64,000 bases of DNA, taken from NCBI GenBank assembly GCA_029261835.1, contig JAJDAO010000009.1:1-64000 (forward strand), in the 5' to 3' direction. The position numbers and the translations under genes are program-made. The notes beneath the pieces were generated by a model, which saw nothing but the letters and a program-made list of their open reading frames with translations, did not search any database and had not been told where the DNA came from. How positions within the stretch are numbered: position 1 is the stretch's first letter; every line of letters starts with the position of its first letter. Positions 8,831 to 16,602 of this stretch are shown piece after piece. The DNA is from Deltaproteobacteria bacterium. Lineage in GTDB: Bacteria; Myxococcota_A; UBA9160; UBA4427.

Positions 8831-9670
8831 TCAATGATCGAGTTGCGATAGCAATCGAACGAACGCATCACCAAGCTGCTTTCGTTCCTCCGCCGTCGCC
8901 GGGCGCGGCGGCGCCGTCGGGCGACGCCACCAGCTCTCGCTGCGATCGGGTTCTGGGAATCCTGCCAGCCCGGCCGCGCCGATTTCGCGAATCGTTGCGC
9001 TCGTGGTCACACTCAAGAAGACCCGCCCGCCGCGCAGGGGGTGTAGCTGGCGCAGTTCGATCCGACGGTCACCGTGAATCCAACCAATGCGACGCAGCGT
9101 GGCTCTTGGAGAGCCGGGCTCGGCCTCGAAAGTCTGGTCGAATTCGGGAACACCGAAGCACGTTCGTCCGCGCCGAGCAAGCTCATCCAGAACAGGTCGC
9201 TCGAAGGCAGCCGAAAGCTGCCAGCGAATCCGGTACACGCGATCATGCCAAGATTCATACTCGATCCTAGCTACCCCACCCGCTGCATCGCGTACCCAGC
9301 GGATTGGGCCCTGTTCTGTGCGCAGATCGGACTCGCCCGGCAACGGATCCTGACGCAACTCCTCGACCGCACGTCGAAGGTCCGCCTCGCTCATTCCCAA
9401 GTGAGCCGGATCGATCCGATCGGCCGAAGCAACGTCTGCCTCGCATCGCTGCCGCTCGTCGAACGCATCGCGCAGCTCGCGCTCCGTTGGGTGCGCGAAG
9501 CTCGGCGCCGCGGGCGCGATGACGACCGCGGCGGCAACCAAGGCAATGCTCACAGCGAGGCTCGCGAAGTGCCCCTCAAACCCCAGGACGTATCGAGACA
9601 ATGGTTCGTCTACAAGCCTGGCGGCGAGTATCCGTCGCCGTCTCGGTCTACGAAGATCGGATTGGTCCAT
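8831..9670 (-). CDS. secreted or membrane-anchored protein of unknown function
   Basis: Not recognised. Residues of about 35-60 form a hydrophobic segment ending in APSFAHP, which reads as an uncleaved or late signal peptide. The mature part is charged, Arg/Glu-rich, with few cysteines. With the ATG at 9670 it overlaps the upstream PHP-domain gene by 61 bp. A TTG at 9601 would remove both the overlap and the long pre-signal stretch and is a realistic alternative start. Position and spacing suggest co-transcription with the PHP gene. Confidence 0.6.
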   Translation of the reverse strand: MDQSDLRRPRRRRILAARLVDEPLSRYVLGFEGHFASLAVSIALVAAAVVIAPAAPSFAHPTERELRDAFDERQRCEADVASADRIDPAHLGMSEADLRRAVEELRQDPLPGESDLRTEQGPIRWVRDAAGGVARIEYESWHDRVYRIRWQLSAAFERPVLDELARRGRTCFGVPEFDQTFEAEPGSPRATLRRIGWIHGDRRIELRQLHPLRGGRVFLSVTTSATIREIGAAGLAGFPEPDRSESWWRRPTAPPRPATAEERKQLGDAFVRLLSQLDH

Positions 9671-12600
9671 CCGAGGGGCTCGAGGTCCGGCTCGATGGCC
9701 TGTACGTCCGCGATCAGTCCGGTCGAGGTTGGAGTGCCATTAGCGTCCACCGACACCCCCGCCTCGACTGTCAGGAAGGAGTCCTCGGTCACGCCCCAGA
9801 TCGGGACGAACCGCCGGAAACGGCGACGAACATCCAGAACCCGATTCGGGTGAATAGGGATCGTATCGACCAATACACCGTTCTTGAAGATCCGGATCTC
9901 CTCTACGGGGATCCAGGGAGCGGCGTCCACCGTGATGAGAGCGAATGCGACGCTTCCGAAGGTCTTCGCCGTTTCGCCAAGGCCACGCAGACGGAAATCG
10001 GCGAAGTCGAAGACGTTGAATCGAATGAAAGGTCCGCTCGACCCGATCACCTTCATCGACTTGATGGCTTCGGTCAGGTCATCTTCATCGATCTGCGACG
10101 GTCGACGTGCCCACGACGCGACGTAGGAACGGGGGAAGCCCGCGTTCTCGAGGATTACGCGATGCGAATCCGCAACGGCGGTACCCGTCTTGTGAATGCC
10201 CTGCTTGAGCAGGCTGAACCAGTCCTCGCGCGCTTGCTGATAGCTCCGAATGCGAGGCCCATTCTGGATCTCGAGCGCGTCGAAAGAAAGCGCGGTCGTA
10301 TCGGTCCCGGCCGGTCCGACGATTGCGGTGTTGTAGAGCGAGGGTAGGTTCAGCAGGCTGTTCGGGAATGCGGTGATCGGCAGATTCGGGTCGTATCCGA
10401 CGTTCCCGAGTCCGTTGAACAGTCCGATCACGACCGTGCCGGAGAATCCGGCACGCGGATGGTTCAGCATCACCACCTCGTCATCGGCGGGCAGCAGTTC
10501 GCCGGGCGTGCCGGGCCGTCCCGCTTGGGCGGCAGCCAGCCACTCGGGCAGGGTTGCGGTATCCGGTGTGGCACCCAGAAGCTTCAACGAATCCATGCCC
10601 CGCAGCCGGTCCACGACGGCGCCGGCCGGCAGCAGCTCATCCGCGGGTGAACCACCTCGACGCGCACCCGGAATGAACTCGACGGGCCAAGCATTCCAGT
10701 GGCCAATGCCCTCTGGAAACGCGTCGACACCACCCGGGACAGCGGAAGCCGGGACCGGGATCGTACCCGTCGTCTCGTTGCCGACGATCGACGTGATCTC
10801 ATTGCCGAGTCCGAGACCATCGATCACGCTCGTATAGTCGGTGATCTGATCGTGATCCGTCGAGACGAGCAGATCGACGCCTTTGGCGGCGTAGGCTGTG
10901 ACCCGGTCGGTCGGGGGGGCCGAGGCGTCGAAGCTGCGCGCGGAGTGAACGTGAAAATCGGCGGAGACGAACCCCCGCGTAGAGAGAGACTTTCGCAACT
11001 CGAAGCGAACGCGCGTCGTATGGCCCGGATAGATCGTGAACTCCTCTTCGTCGATGCCCCATTCCAAGCCATGCGTCGCAACGGCTCGGTATGTCCCTGG
11101 CCGAAGTGAAACCTGCTCACGCCCGTCTGCTGTTGCGGCGAAGTTGAGAGCGGGCAAGCCAGCCACCACCTCGGATAGCTCCGAGGAGTTGCCGCCACCC
11201 ACCGGATCAGCGCCTCCTCCGGGCTCGAGGCCGCTGTAGCTTCGTGCACTCGAATACTGGCTACCGAGATTCGGATCCGGCGTACCGCCCGTTCCGAAGA
11301 TTCGCAGCTGACCCGGAATCCGGCGGTGGCGATAGTGGCTCAGACGCTGTTTGATCGAGAAGTCGAGGATGCCCGTATCCGAGACCAGAAGGTCGCCCAG
11401 GTCCGTCGCGCCGCCGAGTGCGGCGAGGTCGACGCTGAAAGGCGCGATCGCTGCGTAGTCGCGTTCGGTCGCGCGGATCTCTCCGATGTACACGCTGGGT
11501 GCTGCGAACGGATCCGAAAGCGCCGGCAGCCGCACCGTAAAGCGACCGTCGGCACCCGTGATCACGTGAGTGAAGGGAACCGGATCGCCAGCAGACACGG
11601 GGATCACACCGTCCGCCACGCCGTCGCGGTTCTCGTCGAGAACCGTCACGAAGCCGGCCAGCGCCGGATTGGCGCCGGGGAACGTGTTGTCGAAGAAGAT
11701 GTGTGCGTCGGAGACCGGCGCGCCATCGCCGTCCACGATGCGCCCGGTGAGCTCGGCGCGCGTGCCGAGACCGAGGCCCGGGAGTGCAATATCGAGCGTC
11801 GACTCCACATCGTTACGATTGGAGATCACGAGGCGCCGCGAGTATTCGAGCGATTCGCCGGGTCCGAGAAGCGGTGGATTGCCGGATGCGAGTGCCGCGA
11901 GATCGAAGCTATTGCCGACGGCCACGACCATGGGGCTCGCGAAGCCGATCAGCGGCTGGGTCACCGACGGCGGGACGATCGTATAGCTCACGTCCTGCTT
12001 GGGCGTGCCGTCATCGTTCATGCTGCCATCTTCGGGACCGAGCACGCCGGGCATCGACATGAACGGGAATGCACCGAAGGCCCCGAGCGGATCACTCAGA
12101 TCAAGGGGAGGATTCTTCGAGCCACGAAAGGGAAAGGGCTGGAAGGGAATACGACTGCGCCCGACAGTGATGTCCGCATCCGTGATCTGGAAGATGGGGA
12201 GTGGGAAAGCGTTGCCATTCGTCACCGTCGTCTCGAGATCGATCCACGCGTTTCCATCGGTCACAGAGTAAGTCGTTGTCACAAAGATCGTCGGGCTCGA
12301 TGGCGACGACACGCCGGGGAAGATTGCGAAGCCGGACACGGTGACCGAGGCTGTACTGCCGGACACACCCGAGCCAACCACTGCGCCGTAGATGATCACG
12401 CTGTCGGGGCTCAGGTTGAGCAGCTGGTGGATCTCGTTGAGCTCGTCGTTGCGATCCCCCACGGTACCCGCATCCATGAGCACGCCGGCGGAAGGCAACA
12501 CTTCGGCTGTGAACGGGACACCGAAGTCCGGCGTCGCACCCACATCGAGAATGACGGCCCACACCTTGTCGTTGCGCAGCAGGAGATCACCCACACCCGC

Positions 12601-12726
12601 GTTGAAATCACTACCGCCAATCTCCGAAAGATCGCTCGCGGTGAGCGGCCGTGCATCGAGGGCCAATGCGGCTGTCGGCGCGACCAGGAATGCGAAGGAA
12701 AGCAGGAATCCAATCGAACGAAGCAT
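9610..12726 (-). CDS. secreted CehA/McbA-type PHP-domain metallohydrolase, 1038 aa
   Basis: Begins with a clear signal peptide (MLRSIGFLLSFAFLVAPTAALA). Residues of about 330-520 include a carboxypeptidase-regulatory-like beta-sandwich (RAELTGRIVDGDGAPVSDAH ... DGRFTVRLP). The PHP metal site starts near residue 585 with SADFHVHSARSFDAS, followed by VDLLVSTDHDQITDY; HxH and DHD are the expected metal ligands. The protein ends in FVDRDGDGYSPPGL, resembling a single EF-hand-like calcium loop. In known members this domain hydrolyses carbamates or phosphoesters; here the substrate is open. It probably acts in the periplasm or outside the cell. Confidence 0.8.
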   Translation of the reverse strand: MLRSIGFLLSFAFLVAPTAALALDARPLTASDLSEIGGSDFNAGVGDLLLRNDKVWAVILDVGATPDFGVPFTAEVLPSAGVLMDAGTVGDRNDELNEIHQLLNLSPDSVIIYGAVVGSGVSGSTASVTVSGFAIFPGVSSPSSPTIFVTTTYSVTDGNAWIDLETTVTNGNAFPLPIFQITDADITVGRSRIPFQPFPFRGSKNPPLDLSDPLGAFGAFPFMSMPGVLGPEDGSMNDDGTPKQDVSYTIVPPSVTQPLIGFASPMVVAVGNSFDLAALASGNPPLLGPGESLEYSRRLVISNRNDVESTLDIALPGLGLGTRAELTGRIVDGDGAPVSDAHIFFDNTFPGANPALAGFVTVLDENRDGVADGVIPVSAGDPVPFTHVITGADGRFTVRLPALSDPFAAPSVYIGEIRATERDYAAIAPFSVDLAALGGATDLGDLLVSDTGILDFSIKQRLSHYRHRRIPGQLRIFGTGGTPDPNLGSQYSSARSYSGLEPGGGADPVGGGNSSELSEVVAGLPALNFAATADGREQVSLRPGTYRAVATHGLEWGIDEEEFTIYPGHTTRVRFELRKSLSTRGFVSADFHVHSARSFDASAPPTDRVTAYAAKGVDLLVSTDHDQITDYTSVIDGLGLGNEITSIVGNETTGTIPVPASAVPGGVDAFPEGIGHWNAWPVEFIPGARRGGSPADELLPAGAVVDRLRGMDSLKLLGATPDTATLPEWLAAAQAGRPGTPGELLPADDEVVMLNHPRAGFSGTVVIGLFNGLGNVGYDPNLPITAFPNSLLNLPSLYNTAIVGPAGTDTTALSFDALEIQNGPRIRSYQQAREDWFSLLKQGIHKTGTAVADSHRVILENAGFPRSYVASWARRPSQIDEDDLTEAIKSMKVIGSSGPFIRFNVFDFADFRLRGLGETAKTFGSVAFALITVDAAPWIPVEEIRIFKNGVLVDTIPIHPNRVLDVRRRFRRFVPIWGVTEDSFLTVEAGVSVDANGTPTSTGLIADVQAIEPDLEPLGWTNPIFVDRDGDGYSPPGL

Positions 12727-13272
12727 GGTGAAACCTCGCGTGGGCGCACCGCCGAGTCGGTGCGGGGAAACTCCTTTATGACATACCGGGGCGATTCCTG
12801 GCTACTGCGTTTCCGATCTCGGGCAAAACATCTTGAAAACTCCGACTCCGCCAGCAGGTCATGGTGACTGGGCGTCCGAAGAACGATTCCATGACCTAGA
12901 TGAACCTGGGCGCAGAAGCTTCGAGGGTGCCCGCGTATTGTGTAGAGCAATGCGACCGGGCGGCGCGTTCGCTGACATTGCGGATTTCCTGGCCGTGACG
13001 GACGATGTGCCGAGTTCCTTGGGCAAGCCGTGTGGCGAAACAAGCCCACTCAGCGACACCTCGCATCGACGAGGAGGTTCCAAGAGAGAGGCGCCGGAAC
13101 TGTCAAAGACTCTCGAAATCGTATCTGTCAGGCGGCGCATGTGGCCGTGCGGCCCCGTCGCCAGCCCGGCTCCCACATCGCATCCTCCTCAACCCGGGCT
13201 TGGCGTGGCACACTGACATGCCCCCCGCACACGGACGGCCGCTTCGTGGTGGGCCCGCGCCTCGGCGTCATC
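12727..13272. other. 546-bp intergenic region, no gene supported
   Basis: Short overlapping frames exist on both strands, but none has a recognisable motif, a credible ribosome site or coding-like composition. It lies upstream of the PHP gene and so should contain that gene's promoter; no convincing -35/-10 pair was found by eye. Confidence 0.5.
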
Positions 13273-14385
13273 TCAGCTCGAGCGCCATCGGAGTGCCGCC
13301 GCGCCCGCGATCGTCAGCATGCCAGCGAGCGAAGCCAGCCCGAGCAATCCGAAGACCGGGACGGCCGGGACGATCGACGTCATCTTGAAGGTTGCCGACG
13401 TCGAGCTGACGGAGAGGTTCAGCGGGAAGCCTTCTGCGCTCGAAGTCGAGGCGGACGGCGAGATTCCGGTCACGACGAAGCTCGTGACGCCGCCGCCCGG
13501 AAAGGTCGTGAAGTCGACCGAGTCGCCCGGCCCGAAGGTTCCCAGACTGGTGCCGCCGACGCTGACCTCCAACGCGGTGCCGAAGCCGGTCGGGAAGTCG
13601 GCGATGCCCGTGAAGACGTCCGAATTGGTCATTGCATATGTGAAGCCTGAAGCGGCCGGCGGATCCACCCAGCAGCCCGAAACACAGAGCGTGATGCCGA
13701 GCGTCGTGAACGTCCACGTCACCGTGCCATCCACGGCCACTGTGACAGAGTCCGGGATCAGTGGGAGATCGGCCGACCCGACCGGGCCGAAGTCCGTGAT
13801 CGCCACATCGAAGTTGGTGACGTCAGTGCTGAGGTAGCCGATGACGCTCAGCGCCTGTTCGGTGGTGAAGCTCGACAGCAATGGAAGCGGGGACGGCAGG
13901 GCGTCACTCGTGAGAACCGTCGGCGCCGGGTTCGACACTTCGTTGAGCCTGAACTGGAGATCGATCACCGCCATTGTCACCGACGGCACCATGAGAGAGC
14001 CCGTGTCGATTCGGACCTCGTCCTTGAAATTCGGGCCATCGGGGTCGTCGTTCTTGATGCCGATGCTCGCGCCAGCCGTGATCCCGATGTGGAGATCGGT
14101 GGTGCCGTCGAACCCCAGAGCGAACGTCGTCACGGGATAGGTTCCCACGGTGGCTGAGCCATCCAAGTCGGCTGTGGTGTCGTCATAGAGCACCTGGCCT
14201 CGAACGGTGCTGCCGACCGGCACATCCGGGACTTCGACATAGCCGAGAGCAGTGACGTAGCTGGTCAACGTTCCCTTGAAAGCCATGACCTGGTCGGCCG
14301 CGAGCGCTGAGTTCGATACGGAAGAACTCGCGATGGCGACGAAGAACAGAAGCCCGCAAATACGACGCCCACGTTCGATCAACAT
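13273..14385 (-). CDS. secreted protein with C-terminal PEP/IPTL-CTERM-like sorting signal
   Basis: Signal peptide MLIERGRRICGLLFFVAI...ALAAD, a Ser/Thr/Asp/Gly-rich beta-type body with few charges, then a C-terminal tripartite tail: VPAVPVFGLLGLAS, a hydrophobic segment, and ALRWRSS. Short motif, membrane helix and basic tail together match the PEP-CTERM/IPTL-CTERM class of exosortase substrates, although the motif here is VPVFGL rather than canonical PEP or IPTL. The frame extends upstream to 14562, but ATG 14385 has a purine-rich ribosome site just before it and starts exactly at the signal peptide. The function of the body is unknown; expected location is the cell surface. No exosortase gene lies in the window. 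Confidence 0.72.
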   Translation of the reverse strand: MLIERGRRICGLLFFVAIASSSVSNSALAADQVMAFKGTLTSYVTALGYVEVPDVPVGSTVRGQVLYDDTTADLDGSATVGTYPVTTFALGFDGTTDLHIGITAGASIGIKNDDPDGPNFKDEVRIDTGSLMVPSVTMAVIDLQFRLNEVSNPAPTVLTSDALPSPLPLLSSFTTEQALSVIGYLSTDVTNFDVAITDFGPVGSADLPLIPDSVTVAVDGTVTWTFTTLGITLCVSGCWVDPPAASGFTYAMTNSDVFTGIADFPTGFGTALEVSVGGTSLGTFGPGDSVDFTTFPGGGVTSFVVTGISPSASTSSAEGFPLNLSVSSTSATFKMTSIVPAVPVFGLLGLASLAGMLTIAGAAALRWRSS

Positions 14386-14684
14386 CCCAACTCCCCTTCC
14401 ATGGCAACGCTGTCCGCGCCACCCGACTGAAGACACCGGCTCGAAGACCGATTCTCGAAGATTGTGAAGGAGATACCTGAAAAAGCCAACAAATAAACAA
14501 TGCTTTCGCACCACCGCGAAGCGCACACGTGACAGGTGGACCAAGAAATGGGGCCCATCCACCCCGACTTGTGACGCTCCGGAGACACTCTGTGGTGAAC
14601 CAGCGACTTGCTATGTGGAGCGCCGGCCCGCAAGGCTGATCTGGCTCAGCGTCACGTGGCCCGCTCCCCCACTCCCCGGAGCGT

Positions 14685-15941
14685 TCAGCCGAGGCCGCCG
14701 AGCCAGGGTGCCGCGAGGTGGATCAACGCGGCGCTCACCACGCCGACCGTCGCGGCTGCCACGAGACCGACGCCGAGCGGCCGCAGGCCGAGACGACGCA
14801 GCCGGGCGAGGTGTGTACCCAGCCCAACCGACGCCATGGCGATGGTCAAGCCCCAGGCGGAGAGCGTGGACGTGGCCGCGATCAGCTCGGCCCACTGCTC
14901 GGTGTCGAGCAGCCCACCAAAGGGCGCGTCACCCATGTCGCCCAGCGTGCGCAGCGCCGCCATCGCAAGGAATCCGAAGACGAAGAACGGCACCATCTCC
15001 CGGAGCGCCAGCCCCGAGCCCGGGGTCGACTTGGGCGTGCTGCGGTGATAGGCCAGCGCCATCAACGGGATCACGCCGATCATGAAGAGATTGCGCACTA
15101 GCTTGGTGACCGTCGCAATATCAAGCGCCTCGGGCGACGCGTACTGCTGCCCGTAGAGCAGACCGGCGCCGGCTACCTGGGCCGTGTCATGGATCGCAGT
15201 GCCGAGGAAGAGACCCGCCTGGGTCGCATCCCCGCCAAAGACGGCGTGTGCGATGAAGGGATGGATCAGCAGCGCGATCAGACCGAAGACGGTGATGGTC
15301 CCCACCGCGTAGCTGATCTCGTCCTCGCTGGCCTCGATCACCGGCCCGGTGGCGACGATGGCGGTATTGCCGCAGATCGCTGTCCCCACCGCGACCAGCG
15401 TGCCGAGCCGGGCCGGCAGCGAGAGGGCCCGGCTCACCCAGCTCACGGTCAGCAACGCCGTCGCGATGCACGCCACGATGATGGGTAGCGCCACCAGCCC
15501 TATCTGGCCCACCGCCGACAGGCTCAGGCGAATGCCGAGCAAGGCCACGCCGATCCGCAGGATGCGCTTCAGACACAGCTTCAGGCCGGCCTCGTAGATG
15601 GCGGGCAGGCCTACCGTGTTGCGGATCAAGAGCCCGGCCAAGATCGCGATCAGAATCGGGGAGACGGGTGACTTCTCCAGCTCGAAGAGGCCGGTCCCTA
15701 TCCACGAGGAGGCGCGACGACCGAGTAGCGCGAGCGCCAGCGCGAGTACCAGCCCCGGCGCGAGTTGCCCGGCCATCTCGAGCGATGCATGGCCGCGGGC
15801 ACGCCAGCCTTCCCGCGCCGCGCGCTCGGCCGGCGTCTCCGCCAGTTCGACGAAGTCCGGCACACCTTCCATGCTGCCGACGAAGCGAAAGAGTTCAGGA
15901 TTCGAGTAGGGGTCGCCCCCCGACAACGTGCCGCCCGCCAT
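14685..15941 (-). CDS. YeiH/UPF0324-family membrane transporter
   Basis: Putative sulfate exporter family (Cons_hypoth698). About ten hydrophobic segments are visible. Family hallmarks are SPILIAILAGLLIRNTVGLP, a G-rich AVGTAICGNTAIVATGPVI, and GTAIHDTAQVAGAG. About 55 hydrophilic residues (GDPYSNPELFRFVGSM ...) precede the first membrane segment; that extension is absent from short members, and methionine 24 is an alternative start. It is monocistronic, with about 120 bp to the neighbouring sorting-signal gene. The transported substrate in this organism is not known. Confidence 0.85.
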   Translation of the reverse strand: MAGGTLSGGDPYSNPELFRFVGSMEGVPDFVELAETPAERAAREGWRARGHASLEMAGQLAPGLVLALALALLGRRASSWIGTGLFELEKSPVSPILIAILAGLLIRNTVGLPAIYEAGLKLCLKRILRIGVALLGIRLSLSAVGQIGLVALPIIVACIATALLTVSWVSRALSLPARLGTLVAVGTAICGNTAIVATGPVIEASEDEISYAVGTITVFGLIALLIHPFIAHAVFGGDATQAGLFLGTAIHDTAQVAGAGLLYGQQYASPEALDIATVTKLVRNLFMIGVIPLMALAYHRSTPKSTPGSGLALREMVPFFVFGFLAMAALRTLGDMGDAPFGGLLDTEQWAELIAATSTLSAWGLTIAMASVGLGTHLARLRRLGLRPLGVGLVAAATVGVVSAALIHLAAPWLGGLG

Positions 15942-16301
15942 GCGGGTGATAATGGCACAGCGGGCGACGCCGCGGAGAGCGAATCACCGCGGATCGCTGT
16001 CTCACCGGCGTGCTTGCCGACATCCCAGCCCCGTTGTGCGCAAAGAAGTCAGCCGAGCAGAAACGCGAGCAATATCGAGATCCTGCAGGCTATCGAGATC
16101 GGCGTCTCCAGCCTGCGTCCAACACCGCGAGCGACCTACTCTCGGCCCGTGGAGACTCTGCAGCTTCTGATCATGATCTTCGCCGCATGGGTGACTCGCA
16201 GCCAGCTCCGTCGACTCGTCACTCGATCCGAATGCCGGCTGAGGAAGAACCCCATGCAGAGGCGCAAGTGAGGTGGTACACGGTTGATCGGGGGTGAATG
16301 G
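15942..16301. other. 360-bp region without a supported gene
   Basis: Short frames on both strands show no motif. It separates the exporter gene from the transposase remnant and is probably part of the rearranged left edge of the polysaccharide island. Confidence 0.45.
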
Positions 16302-16565
16302 ATGCGCGGAACCGATCAGGATCAGTCCGCGATGTTCAGCTGCGTGTCGCCGGAGCAGCTCGCGCGCAACCATACCCACACCTCGACGACAGATCCGGAT
16401 GCTCGCCTGCTCCTCAAGGGCAAGGAACCGAAGCCTTGCTTCGTGGGTCACATGATCACGGAGAACCGCAACGGGCCGGTGGTGGTCTCGCTCGACTTTG
16501 AGAGCCAAACATGCTCAGAAATCCGAATCCGCGCCGGTAAACGGCGTTCCTCCGCAGCGTGCTAG
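16302..16565 (+). pseudogene. internally deleted transposase remnant (IS5/IS1182-like)
   Basis: The frame starts MRGTDQDQSAMFSCVSPEQL, which matches the N-terminus of a common transposase group (typically MRG.DQ.Q..MFSY.S.E). It then jumps directly to HTSTTDPDARLLLKGK and CFVGHMITENRNGPVV, which match the middle, catalytic-core part of the same proteins (STTDPDARL.RKG ... GH..MENRNGLVV). The intervening roughly 130 residues and the C-terminal part are missing. It cannot encode an active enzyme. Its position marks the left end of the polysaccharide region. Confidence 0.75.
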
Positions 16566-16602
16566 TGCCGGATCCTGGTTTCTGAGCCCAACGTATCGGG
16601 GT

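Noticed and set aside
11326..12867. 513-residue plus-strand frame opposite the PHP-domain gene
   Set aside because: Low-complexity His/Arg/Glu-rich translation typical of antisense frames in GC-rich DNA.
12859..13176. 105-residue minus-strand frame upstream of the PHP gene
   Set aside because: No ribosome site, no motif and overlapping equally good frames on both strands.
16002..16508. 168-residue minus-strand frame over the transposase remnant
   Set aside because: The plus-strand frame carries recognisable transposase motifs; this one does not.
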